Assembly (NCBI RefSeq): GCF_016741815.1
Contig: NZ_JAERRJ010000011.1
Coordinates: forward strand, 124,001-188,000
From: Nocardia acididurans
Lineage (GTDB): Bacteria; Actinomycetota; Actinomycetes; Mycobacteriales; Mycobacteriaceae
Reading direction: 5' to 3'
DNA length: 64,000 nucleotides
The stretch's first letter is position 1; the number at the start of each line of letters is the position of its first letter. A program made the position numbers and the translations under genes. Below, one piece after another: positions 35,141 through 43,276 of this stretch. The notes under the pieces were generated by a model. The model was given only the letters and a program-made list of their open reading frames with translations. It had not been told where the DNA came from and searched no databases.

Positions 35141-36390
35141 GTGCGCGCCACCAGGGCCGACCGCAGGTACCACAGGCCCGAGGACTGCGCCGGATCGAAG
35201 CCGGTCAGCTGGCCGATGCGTTTGAGCCGGTAGTCCACGGTATTGGTGTGCACGTGCAGGACGCGCGCGGTGCGCTGGCGATTGAGGTTGTTGCTGATAT
35301 GGCGCTGCAGGGTTTCCAGGAGTTCGGGATGTTCGTCGAGCGGATCGAGCAGCGAGCCGAGATACTCGCGGCCGGGTCCGGGCCGGGTGAGCTGGAATTC
35401 GAGGGCGAGATCGTCGAAGCGGTAGAGGCCGGGCAGGCTGTCGAGCCGGTGCACCATATCGAGCAGTTCGTGCGCCTGATCGGCGGCATTGGGCACACCC
35501 TCGGGCGTGGTGGTGACCGCGGTGGCGGTGACCGGCACCCGGGCCGCGCGCGACAGCTGGGTGATCAGTTCCTCCAGTGCGCCGGAAGCCGCTGTGGTGC
35601 AGGGGATCAGCACGGTGCCGCCGTCCACGCTGAGCAGCGAGAGCGCCGCGTCGCCGCAGCGGGTGGCGAGTTCGGCCTGTACCCGCCGCAGTTTGCGCCG
35701 GGCCACCACCTTGCCGTCCAGGCCCGGATCGGATTCCTCGGCGTGCTGTGGAATCGACAGCGCCACAACGACATACGAGTCCGCGATCTCGATCCCGCAT
35801 TCGCGGGCCATGGTGGAGGTGGGATGCCCGCCCAGCAGGGCGGAGGTGAGCGTGTGCACGGCGGTGTGGTGTTCGCCCACCACCGAGCGCAATTCGCGCA
35901 CATAGGCCAGCGAGACCGCGGTGGTCATCCGGTCGAGCATGGCGACCACGAGTTTCACCGCGTCGATGAGATTGTCGTAGTCGTCGGGGCTCACGACGAG
36001 CTGGGGCGCGCCGCCCGGCATCCCGTATTTGGCGGTGGCGGTGTCGACCACGAGATCGAAGCCGATCTGGAAGCCCTCGTGGATGGCGTGATGGATGGTG
36101 TCGATGGGAACGCCCTCGCGCGCCCACTGGGCCGAAGCCTCCTGCAAGCGCCCGATCTTGGCGGGGATGTCCTCGCCGTCGAGCATGCTGACCGCGATCT
36201 CCAGGCAGGTGCGGGTGATGGCGGTGATATCGCCGTAGATGGCATCGCCCGGCAACGTGCCGCAGGGGGCGACGTTCTCGACGAAATGCCCGACCATCTG
36301 CCGGGACAGGGCCCAGACATCCTTGAGCGGAGACGACATCGGCTGACCTGAGAATGTGAGGCCGGACCTCGCGGTGTTCTCGACGGCCAT
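35125..36390 (-). CDS. PucR-type transcriptional regulator
   Basis: The 421-residue regulator has an N-terminal helical sensor region (EIAVSMLDGEDIPAKIGRLQEASAQWAREGVPIDTIHHAIHEGFQIGFD), a GGDEF-like middle and the C-terminal PucR HTH (LLETLQRHISNNLNRQRTARVLHVHTNTVDYRLKRIGQLTGFD). ATG 36390 has GGAAGGAG upstream. A 17-bp-arm inverted repeat lies 75 nt upstream. The convergent neighbour is the SRPBCC-ligase gene. Confidence 0.85.
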   Translation of the reverse strand: MAVENTARSGLTFSGQPMSSPLKDVWALSRQMVGHFVENVAPCGTLPGDAIYGDITAITRTCLEIAVSMLDGEDIPAKIGRLQEASAQWAREGVPIDTIHHAIHEGFQIGFDLVVDTATAKYGMPGGAPQLVVSPDDYDNLIDAVKLVVAMLDRMTTAVSLAYVRELRSVVGEHHTAVHTLTSALLGGHPTSTMARECGIEIADSYVVVALSIPQHAEESDPGLDGKVVARRKLRRVQAELATRCGDAALSLLSVDGGTVLIPCTTAASGALEELITQLSRAARVPVTATAVTTTPEGVPNAADQAHELLDMVHRLDSLPGLYRFDDLALEFQLTRPGPGREYLGSLLDPLDEHPELLETLQRHISNNLNRQRTARVLHVHTNTVDYRLKRIGQLTGFDPAQSSGLWYLRSALVARTYRAS

Positions 36391-36464
36391 GAACTACTCC
36401 TTCCGTCTGAGAAACGATTTCTGCGGACGGACCACGGTAGTCAGGTTGCCGCACCGGGTGGCCG

Positions 36465-36507
36465 GTTTCGGGTCGTTCTGTGCAGTGGCGACAGAACGAC
36501 CCGAAAC
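36465..36507. promoter_or_regulatory. Perfect 17-bp-arm inverted repeat upstream of PucR
   Basis: GTTTCGGGTCGTTCTGT (36465-36481), a 9-nt centre and its exact complement (36491-36507) form the longest perfect repeat of the window. It lies between a PucR start and the end of a small upstream gene on the same strand. It can be a terminator of that gene or a large operator for PucR. No T-tract follows. Confidence 0.6.
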
Positions 36508-36511
36508 TGCC

Positions 36512-36525
36512 TGTGACAGTTCACA
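36512..36525. promoter_or_regulatory. TGTGA-CAGT-TCACA dyad
   Basis: A perfect 5-bp-arm dyad sits next to the 17-bp repeat. It resembles a CRP/FNR half-site pair, but with a 4-nt rather than 6-nt centre. Binding is a guess. Confidence 0.25.
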
Positions 36526-36532
36526 ACACTGG

Positions 36533-36769
36533 TTACCGCCACAGGCTCCGGCAGGGCAGCCGGCGGAGGTCCGGCCGCACCTTTCCGTCGACCGTCACCG
36601 CCAGACCGGAATGCACCGCGGCGGTGGCGAATTCCCAGGCTTCGGCATTGGTCGCGGCGTATTCGAGAACCACCTCGTCGCCCGGCCCTGGGCCTTCGAA
36701 GTAGACGGTCACCCTGCGAGTCGGTGTCTCACCGCGGTCGTGGTGCGCGGTGTCGGCGAGAGGGGTCAT
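36533..36769 (-). CDS. Small hypothetical protein (78 residues)
   Basis: The protein starts at ATG 36769, behind a strong site (GGAAAGGAG, 10 nt spacing). The sequence has a compact beta-alpha pattern: RRVTVYFEGPGPGDEVVLEYAATNAEAWEFATAAVHSGLAVTVDGKVRPDL. I recognise no family, signal or membrane segment. Good ribosome site and codon use favour a real gene. Confidence 0.55.
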   Translation of the reverse strand: MTPLADTAHHDRGETPTRRVTVYFEGPGPGDEVVLEYAATNAEAWEFATAAVHSGLAVTVDGKVRPDLRRLPCRSLWR

Positions 36770-37086
36770 ATCGCCCGAACTCCTTTCCTGGCTCCCCGGG
36801 CCGCTCCGGGCCGGTGGGATGGGCCGCGAGGATTACCCGACAGTAGGTTTCGGATACTCGTCAGAACAGGTTTCAGGACGGGACTGGAGATCTCACAGTA
36901 ACCCCCGGTAACACCTGTGGATGATTCACGGTGGTGGAATGCGGTTCGCGCAGGCCGGATTGGAGCTGCGACAGCGCGGGCCCATTCGGCACTGTGAGAT
37001 ATCAGGGATTGCGAACTCTGGGGTAACTTTCGCCGCCGATCTCCCTAACCTCCTCTGCAACCGCAGAACTGGAGGCCGACGGGATC
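36770..37086. other. Gene-free stretch with widely spaced inverted repeat
   Basis: About 317 nt upstream of the lipase gene without a convincing reading frame. ATCTCACAGT (36890-36899) recurs inverted as ACTGTGAGAT (36991-37000), 91 nt apart, suggesting two binding sites for one regulator or a looping pair. GGGGTAACTTTC near 37020 may belong to the lipase promoter. Confidence 0.4.
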
Positions 37087-38295
37087 ATGTATCGACGTTC
37101 TTTGTGGCGCGCGGCGAGCCTGTTCGCCGGGTGCCTGATGGCGCTGGCGGCCGTACCCGGCGCGCACGCGCTACCCATGTACCCGGCCGCCGATCCGGAT
37201 CCCTTCTACGCCGCGCCGGAGGACATCGCGTCCTACGCACCCGGAGACGTGCTGGCGCACAAGGCGATGCCCGCCCTGGCCATCTTCCCGGACACCGACG
37301 TCACCCTCGTGAAATTCCGGTCCACCAACTCGCAGGGCAAGGCGATCGCGGCCACCACCACGGTGCTCACCCCGCGCAACCGGCAGCCGAACGGGCCGCT
37401 GCTGTCCTACCAGCACATCATCAACGGGCTCGGCGCGCAGTGCTCGGTGTCGCATGTGCTCTACACCAGCGACCCGAACCTCATGGTGCGCGAGGCCCCC
37501 GCCTACAACGTGGCCTTGCAGCGCGGCTGGAGCCTCGCCATGCCCGACCACCTCGGGCCGCAATTCGCGTACGGCGCAGCCAAATTGGGCGGACAGATCA
37601 CCCTCGACGGCATACGCGCCGTGCAGCGGCTGGACGACCTGCGGCTCGCCGAGAGCCCGGTGGTGATGGCCGGATACTCCGGCGGCGGCATGGCCACCGC
37701 CTGGGCGGCCGCCCTGGCCGACAGCTACGCGCCCGAGCTGAAGATCGCCGGCGCGGCGGCGGGCGGGGTGCCCATGAACCTGGTGAAGATGCTCGAAAGC
37801 CTGGGCCTCGGATCGCATCCGGTGTTCGGGCTGGCACTGGCCGCCGGGCTCGGGCTCGAGCGCGAGTACCCGGACCGGTTCCCGCTCAGCGAGCAGCTCA
37901 ACGACCGCGGGCTGGTCGCCCGGCAGAACATGGCCAACAGCTGCACCAACGACCTGATCGCCACCGGCGCGGGCCGCGGGGCCCTGGACTTCGCCAAATC
38001 CACCACCATGATGAACGATGCCGACGCGCGCGCCGTGGTGGAGGAGAACAGTCTCGAACTGTTCGACGGAACACCCAATATGCCGGTGTTCGAATGGCAT
38101 TCGCCCATCGACGGGCTAGTTCCGGTGGACGCCATCGTGAACACCACGCAACGCTGGTGTCAGGCGGGGGTCGAGGTGCAGTCGGCGACCATCGGCGTGC
38201 CCGACCATCTGACGGCCGCCGTTCTCGGACTTCCGCTGGCGCTCCAGTGGATCGAAGCACGTTTCCGCGGCGAGACCGCGTCCGGAAACTGCTGA
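37087..38295 (+). CDS. Secretory lipase (LIP family)
   Basis: The 402-residue precursor has a signal peptide ending near AVPGAHA-LP. The mature alpha/beta hydrolase has YAAPEDIASYAPGDVLA, LSYQHIINGLGAQCSVS, PDHLGPQFAYGAAKLGGQITLDGIRAVQ, nucleophile Ser in VVMAGYSGGGMATAWAA, and the Asp and His of EWHSPIDGLVPVD and GVPDHLTAAV. This is the Candida-type secretory lipase family common in Nocardia and mycobacteria (triacylglycerol or cell-wall ester hydrolysis). An esterase gene follows after 25 bp. Confidence 0.9.
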   Translation: MYRRSLWRAASLFAGCLMALAAVPGAHALPMYPAADPDPFYAAPEDIASYAPGDVLAHKAMPALAIFPDTDVTLVKFRSTNSQGKAIAATTTVLTPRNRQPNGPLLSYQHIINGLGAQCSVSHVLYTSDPNLMVREAPAYNVALQRGWSLAMPDHLGPQFAYGAAKLGGQITLDGIRAVQRLDDLRLAESPVVMAGYSGGGMATAWAAALADSYAPELKIAGAAAGGVPMNLVKMLESLGLGSHPVFGLALAAGLGLEREYPDRFPLSEQLNDRGLVARQNMANSCTNDLIATGAGRGALDFAKSTTMMNDADARAVVEENSLELFDGTPNMPVFEWHSPIDGLVPVDAIVNTTQRWCQAGVEVQSATIGVPDHLTAAVLGLPLALQWIEARFRGETASGNC

Positions 38296-38320
38296 TCGCG
38301 GTATGTAGGAGGTGATCCGA

Positions 38321-39394
38321 GTGGAGACGGAGGCGCGGCGCCGGACAGTGCGCGGTCGGCGCCGCGCTCCGCACCGGTGCGTCGAATTGTTCTGCGCCGC
38401 AGCGTCGATCGTGGCGCTCGCCGTCGCGACGGCGAGCGCCCACGCCGAAGAGGCGGGCAATCCGGCCCCGGTCATCGATCCGAGTATCGATCGAACGGAG
38501 CTGGTGGCCAGTGAGATTCGGCTCGGGAACTGGGAGCGGCTCTATGTGGCCTCGGCGTCGATGCACCGGATCGTCCCGGTGGATGTGCTACGTGGCAGCG
38601 GTTCCGAACCGCGACCGACGCTGTACCTGCTCGACGGCGTCGAGGCCGAGGACACCTCCGGCTGGCTCACCAAAGGCCGTGCCGCCGAATACTTCACCGG
38701 CAAACCGGTGGACGTGGTGCTCACCAGCGGCGGTGTCGGCAGCATGTACACCGACTGGCAGCGCTACGACGCCATGCTCGGGCTCAACCGCTGGGAGACC
38801 TTCCTGACCGATGAACTGCCGCCGGTCGTGGAGGCGTATCTGGAGTCCAGCGGGCGGCGCGCCATCGCGGGCGTCTCCATGGGCGCGCAGGGCGCGATGA
38901 TGCTCGCCCAGCGGCATCCCGGCCGCTACGCCGCGGTGGCCGGAATGAGCGGATGCTATTCCACCGCAGACGAATTCGGCCACACCGTCACCCGCATGAC
39001 GGTCGGCTCCCGCGGCGGCGACGTGGTGAACCTCTGGGGCCCACCGGGTTCCCCGGAATGGGCCGCCCACGACAGTTTCCTGGGCGCGGATCACCTGCGC
39101 GGCACAGTGATCCACCTCTCCGCGGGTACCGGCCTGCCCACACCCGCCGACCTGGCCGCCATCACCCAGGCCCCCAATATCTTCGACGCCGCCCGCATGG
39201 CAGGCGGCGGCTCGTCGCTCGAGGCCGGAACCCGCACCTGCACAGAACGTTTCGCCCAGCGCCTCACCCAACTGGGCATCCCCGCCACCGTCCACCTGAC
39301 CCCCACCGGCATGCACACCTGGCCCGACTTCGCCGACGCCCTGGGCCCCGCCTGGCGCACCCTCGCCCCGGCCCTGAACGTGCCCGCCGACTGA
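38321..39394 (+). CDS. Secreted esterase of the esterase D / antigen 85-like family
   Basis: The 357-residue precursor starts at GTG 38321 behind AGGAGGTGA, with signal peptide ending near ATASAHA-EE. The hydrolase core has LYLLDGVEAEDTSGWLTKG, WETFLTDELPPVVEAYL, nucleophile Ser in IAGVSMGAQGAMMLAQRHPGRYAAVAGMSGCY, and His in GMHTWPDFADAL. This layout is shared with mycolyltransferases and esterase D-like proteins. Whether it transfers mycolates or only hydrolyses esters is open. It is 25 bp behind the lipase, so probably in one unit with it. Confidence 0.87.
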   Translation: METEARRRTVRGRRRAPHRCVELFCAAASIVALAVATASAHAEEAGNPAPVIDPSIDRTELVASEIRLGNWERLYVASASMHRIVPVDVLRGSGSEPRPTLYLLDGVEAEDTSGWLTKGRAAEYFTGKPVDVVLTSGGVGSMYTDWQRYDAMLGLNRWETFLTDELPPVVEAYLESSGRRAIAGVSMGAQGAMMLAQRHPGRYAAVAGMSGCYSTADEFGHTVTRMTVGSRGGDVVNLWGPPGSPEWAAHDSFLGADHLRGTVIHLSAGTGLPTPADLAAITQAPNIFDAARMAGGGSSLEAGTRTCTERFAQRLTQLGIPATVHLTPTGMHTWPDFADALGPAWRTLAPALNVPAD

Positions 39395-39608
39395 CCCCCC
39401 GAACGTGTGCCCCGGCGGGTGTCGCGCACCCTGCACCCAGCGCCACCCGCCAGGCACACCCCCGCTGTGATCACCCGCGCCGGACGAGGCTGCCGTCACC
39501 CTCGCGACCCGTCCGCCGCACTGCCCCGGTCACAGCGGAACCCGGCCGGGCGCACGCCATTCTCCGCAGCGTGCGTCCGGCCGGTCGTCTTCTGCTCCGG
39601 CGGCGCTC

Positions 39609-40790
39609 TCAGCGGGATGCGTCGGGTGCCGCGATGCGGGCGTACTGGATGGCCCACCAAACTTTGGTGGCAGTATGCGGCTCGCGCAGATCGCAGTCGG
39701 CGATACGGTGGAAGCGGTCGATGCGGTAGCGGACGGTATTCGGGTGGACGAAAACCTCGCGCGCGGTGATCTCCACATTCATGCCCGATTCGATATACGC
39801 CGCAACGGTATTGATGAGGAAGTGATTGTCGGCGCGCAGGACGGGGGCAATGAAGCGCCGGTGGAATTGCTGCCCGAGCTCCGGGTCGGCGAGCACGGCG
39901 GGCAGCAAGCCCAGATCGTCGAACCAGACGCTGTCGGTGCGGCCGAATACCGCGGCGGTGGTCAACGTGCGGCAGGCCACCCGGAACGAATGATGCAACC
40001 CGTCCGGCGGGGCGGCCGGGCCGAAGGCGATCAGCCCTTCGTCCGGCAGCCGGAAAGACTTGTTGGCGAAACCGGCCGAGTCGCCGTCGATCGTGGTGAG
40101 GAAAACCACGAGCGGAGAACCGCTGTCGGCGATCGCGGCACAGCGGTTCGGTCGGGTCATGCGCTCGAGAATCTGCTCGGAGGTGTCGGTGGGGGCTTTG
40201 AACGTGACGTATTCGGTGGTGGTGTCGAGCCCGAACTGTGGTGCGGCTCGGCGCAATTCGGTTGGCGGGAGGGTGCCGGTCAGCAGGGCGCGGATGAAGT
40301 CGGCCCGCCGCTCGCTGTCGCGCCCGGCGAGTTCGATCTCCACCTCACGGTGGCCGGTGGAGTAGGCGAGGATGGCGTTGTCCACCAGGTCGAGCACCTC
40401 GCGGGTGAGGTTCAGAAGCAGGTGGTCGTCGACACCGTGAGCGGGTGCGGCCGCGACGAGTTCGTCGACGAGGGTGCGGGTGGCCAGCCGCCAGGCCCGC
40501 ATGACGCCTTCGAGGGAGATGCCGTCGCGGGCGCGGGTCCGGCCGTAATCGGTGTACGCGGCGAGTTCGGCGGCAGAGGCTGCGCGCTGCTCGGCCAGCG
40601 CGGTAACCAGTTGATCCAACATGCTCGTTGTTGTTGGTAACAACGAGCTCGACCGGGTGTCCTTGTATTCGGGGATCTCGGACCTGGTCCGGTCGACAAT
40701 GGCGGTGGCCAATCTTGCCAGCTCAGAGTGCATTTGCTCGAACAGGTTCCGGCGCGGATCGAGATCGGGCGAGGCCGGGTGCGTACTCAT
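39609..40790 (-). CDS. PucR-type transcriptional regulator
   Basis: The 393-residue protein has an N-terminal helical sensor (LVTALAEQRAASAAELAAYTDYGRTRARDGISLEGVMRAWRLATRTLVDELV), a GGDEF-like middle and the C-terminal PucR HTH (FLINTVAAYIESGMNVEITAREVFVHPNTVRYRIDRFHRI). ATG 40790 opens MSTHPASPDLDPRRN. It is divergent from the FadD-like ligase, with an inverted repeat between them and a strong hairpin inside its own 5' region. Confidence 0.85.
   Translation of the reverse strand: MSTHPASPDLDPRRNLFEQMHSELARLATAIVDRTRSEIPEYKDTRSSSLLPTTTSMLDQLVTALAEQRAASAAELAAYTDYGRTRARDGISLEGVMRAWRLATRTLVDELVAAAPAHGVDDHLLLNLTREVLDLVDNAILAYSTGHREVEIELAGRDSERRADFIRALLTGTLPPTELRRAAPQFGLDTTTEYVTFKAPTDTSEQILERMTRPNRCAAIADSGSPLVVFLTTIDGDSAGFANKSFRLPDEGLIAFGPAAPPDGLHHSFRVACRTLTTAAVFGRTDSVWFDDLGLLPAVLADPELGQQFHRRFIAPVLRADNHFLINTVAAYIESGMNVEITAREVFVHPNTVRYRIDRFHRIADCDLREPHTATKVWWAIQYARIAAPDASR
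40623..40648. repeat. Hairpin inside the PucR coding region
   Basis: GCTCGTTGTT (40623-40632), a 6-nt loop and AACAACGAGC (40639-40648) are perfectly complementary. It lies about 145 bp into the PucR gene and is much richer in AT than its surroundings. It may be an intragenic operator or an RNA structure. Confidence 0.45.
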
Positions 40791-40813
40791 TGCGATCGAC
40801 CATAAGCCCAGGA

Positions 40814-40828
40814 GTTGGAGTTTCCAAC
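40814..40828. promoter_or_regulatory. Operator candidate GTTGGA-GTT-TCCAAC
   Basis: A perfect 6-bp-arm dyad lies in the 108-bp gap between the divergent PucR and ligase genes, 24 nt upstream of the PucR start. It is the best candidate site for PucR or another regulator of both. Confidence 0.5.
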
Positions 40829-40898
40829 AAGAACGGGCGCGGTGAGTTCGGTGCGGGCTCCATGGCGATCGGGGGCGTGACGCAGAACACTCGTCGGC

Positions 40899-42443
40899 AT
40901 GTATCTCACGCAGGGGCTGCACAGGGCTGTGCAGCAGCATCCCGACGGCATCATGACCATCTGTGGCGAACGGACGCGGACATTCGCGGAGGTGGCCGAT
41001 CGGGTCGCGCGGCTCGCGGGCGGGCTGCGCGGGCTCGGGGTCGAGCCGGGGGATCGGGTCGCGATTCTCGCGTTGAACTCCGATCGGTATCACGAATATC
41101 TGCTGGCCGTGCCATGGGCGGACGCGGTGCTGAATCCGGCGAACATTCGGTGGAGTCCGGCCGAAATCGCCTACTCCCTGGTGGATTCGGGCACCTCGGT
41201 GCTGTTCGTGGACGACGCCTTCGCGCCCATGCTGCCCGCCCTGCGCGCCGCCGTGCCGGAACTGCGGGCGGTCGTCCACTGCGGTGACGGGCCCACGCCC
41301 GAGCACGCGGTCGGCCACGAGGAATTGATCGCCGCCTCGGAGCCGGTGCCGGACGCCCGGCGCGGCGGCGACCAGCTGGCGGGCATCTTCTACACCGGCG
41401 GCACCACCGGGCATCCCAAGGGCGTCATGCTCAGCCACGCGAATCTGGCGGTCTCGGCGCTCGGCGCGCTGGGCACCGGATTCGTCTTCCGCCCGGGTGC
41501 GCGCTTCCTGCACGCCGCGCCCATGTTCCACCTCGCCGACCTGGCGGGCTGGCACGGTCAGCTCATGCTCGGCGGCACCCACGTCATGATCCCGGCCTTC
41601 GATCCGGTCGCGACCATGCGGGCGATCGAGACGCATCGGGTCACCGAATCGGTCCTGGTCCCGGTCATGATCCAAATGCTCGTCGACCACCCGGAGGTGG
41701 CGAACCACGACCTGTCGAGCATCCGCGGCATCATGTACGGCGCCTCCCCTATCGCGCAGCCCGTCCTCGAACGCGCCATGAAGGTCTTCCCCGAAGCCGG
41801 TTTCGTCCAGGCCTACGGCATGACCGAACTAGCCCCCATCGCCACCCTCCTCAGCCCCGAAGACCACCTGGCCGGTCGCCTCCGCTCCGCAGGCCGCGCC
41901 GTCCCCCACTCCGAAATCCGAGTCCTCGACCCCGAAGGCGTCGAGGTCCCCCGCGGCACCGTGGGCGAAGTGGCCGTCCGAGGCGGCCACGTCATGCTCG
42001 GCTACTGGAACAACCCCGAAGAAACCGCCGCCACCATCCCCGACGGCTGGCTCCGCACCGGAGACGGCGGCTACCTCGACGGAGACGGCTACCTCCACAT
42101 AGTCGACCGCGTCAAAGACATGATCGTCACCGGCGGCGAGAACGTCTACTCCGCCGAAGTGGAAAACGCCCTCGCAGCCCACCCCGCCATCGCCGCCTGC
42201 GCCGTAATCGGTGTCCCCGACCACGACTGGGGCGAACGAGTCCACGCCGTCCTCGTCTGCCACCCCGGCACCACCGTCACCCTCGAAGAAATCCGCACCC
42301 ACACCAAATCCCGCATAGCCACCTACAAAGCCCCCCGCACCATAGAAATAGCCGAATCCCTCCCCCTCTCCGGCGCAGGCAAAATCCTCAAACGAGAACT
42401 CCGCAAACAGCACTGGCCCGACTCCGACCGCCAGGTCCACTAG
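40899..42443 (+). CDS. Acyl-CoA synthetase (FadD-like)
   Basis: This 514-residue adenylate-forming enzyme has IFYTGGTTGHPKGVMLSHANL (P-loop), APMFHLADLAGWHGQLMLGG, VQAYGMTELAP, WLRTGDGGYLDGDGYLHIVDRVKDMIVTGGENVYSAEVE and the C-terminal catalytic Lys in GAGKILKREL. It activates a fatty or related carboxylic acid to acyl-CoA. The codon use changes clearly after about position 41,750, from GCG/GTG/CTG-rich to almost exclusively C-ending codons, with no change in the protein's domain order. A strong terminator lies 118 bp after the stop. Confidence 0.9.
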   Translation: MYLTQGLHRAVQQHPDGIMTICGERTRTFAEVADRVARLAGGLRGLGVEPGDRVAILALNSDRYHEYLLAVPWADAVLNPANIRWSPAEIAYSLVDSGTSVLFVDDAFAPMLPALRAAVPELRAVVHCGDGPTPEHAVGHEELIAASEPVPDARRGGDQLAGIFYTGGTTGHPKGVMLSHANLAVSALGALGTGFVFRPGARFLHAAPMFHLADLAGWHGQLMLGGTHVMIPAFDPVATMRAIETHRVTESVLVPVMIQMLVDHPEVANHDLSSIRGIMYGASPIAQPVLERAMKVFPEAGFVQAYGMTELAPIATLLSPEDHLAGRLRSAGRAVPHSEIRVLDPEGVEVPRGTVGEVAVRGGHVMLGYWNNPEETAATIPDGWLRTGDGGYLDGDGYLHIVDRVKDMIVTGGENVYSAEVENALAAHPAIAACAVIGVPDHDWGERVHAVLVCHPGTTVTLEEIRTHTKSRIATYKAPRTIEIAESLPLSGAGKILKRELRKQHWPDSDRQVH

Positions 42444-42561
42444 TCCGGCCGGACGCTGGTCTCGAGGCGACTCCGCGACCGGTCTAGCGGCGCCGCGCCT
42501 CGGGCTTGCCCGAGCGGCACCGCCTGTCAGCGATGCGGCGGCGAAGCCGGGCGCCCACACC

Positions 42562-42595
42562 GAGGCTGGGTGCGGCGCCAGCCGCACCCAGCCTC
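42562..42595 (+). terminator. Rho-independent-like terminator after the ligase gene
   Basis: GAGGCTGGGTGCGGC (42562-42576), a GCCA loop and its exact complement (42581-42595) form a 15-bp perfect stem, followed by AAACTTCTTTTCCC with T-rich character. It separates the ligase from the membrane-protein pair. Confidence 0.8.
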
Positions 42596-42733
42596 AAACT
42601 TCTTTTCCCTTCACCTCATCCAGGTGAATTCATGCCCCGCCCACCGAATAAGCCGGTGTGTCGCTGGTATTCATCCCACCCGTCGCAGAAGATCGAGCCA
42701 CGGCCGAACCTCGGCAACGAAGGGAGCACCCTC

Positions 42734-43276
42734 ATGACCGCCCCGCCTCGGACCAGGCACGACGGCAAGCAGGCGGCGCTGGTCCTGACCATCGCGGCGG
42801 CGATCATCGGCATCCCAGCCCTGATAGCCAGCCAGGTGCCACCCCGCGAAACCCTGATCCCCCCCACCACCAGAATCGAGGTCGAAGCCGCAGGCGAATC
42901 CCCGGATACCGTCTCCTTCGCAGGAGTAGGCGGCTGGCAGCAGCGCCCCACCGGCGACCCCTCCACCGCCGTCCTCCAGAGCCCCGAAGACACCGTCCTC
43001 ATCGTCACCGTGGCCAACGGTGTCGACAACCTCACCGAAGCCGCGGAATGGCGCCTGCAAGTCCTCGACGTCCAAGGCTTCGAAGCCGAATTCGACGGCG
43101 GCCAGGTCGCCAACCCCCACGGCTTCCACGGCTTCACCTGCCGCGGCGCCAGCGACCCCGGCGTCTGCGCCATCGTGGGCAACCAGAACCTGGTGGTGAC
43201 CCTCGCACTGGGCGGCGAGCGCGCCACCTTCGAACAGCTCGCCCCCATCCTGGAATCCCTGGAGGTCGCCTCGTGA
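42734..43276 (+). CDS. Membrane-anchored protein of unknown function
   Basis: The 180-residue protein has one N-terminal transmembrane segment (ALVLTIAAAIIGIPALIASQV) and an extracytoplasmic domain of about 145 residues. That domain has two cysteines (FTCRG, GVCAI) and a pattern like small secreted surface proteins: GGWQQRPTGDPSTAVLQSPEDTVLIVTVANG...NQNLVVTLALGG. ATG 42734 has AAGGGAG upstream. Its stop overlaps the PrsW-like gene by 4 bp (GTGA), so it may be a partner or substrate of that protease. Confidence 0.65.
   Translation: MTAPPRTRHDGKQAALVLTIAAAIIGIPALIASQVPPRETLIPPTTRIEVEAAGESPDTVSFAGVGGWQQRPTGDPSTAVLQSPEDTVLIVTVANGVDNLTEAAEWRLQVLDVQGFEAEFDGGQVANPHGFHGFTCRGASDPGVCAIVGNQNLVVTLALGGERATFEQLAPILESLEVAS

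Noticed and set aside
33659..36454. Long minus-strand frame of over 900 codons
   Set aside because: It crosses the SRPBCC-ligase and PucR genes in a third frame with no recognisable domain; the real genes there have full motif sets.
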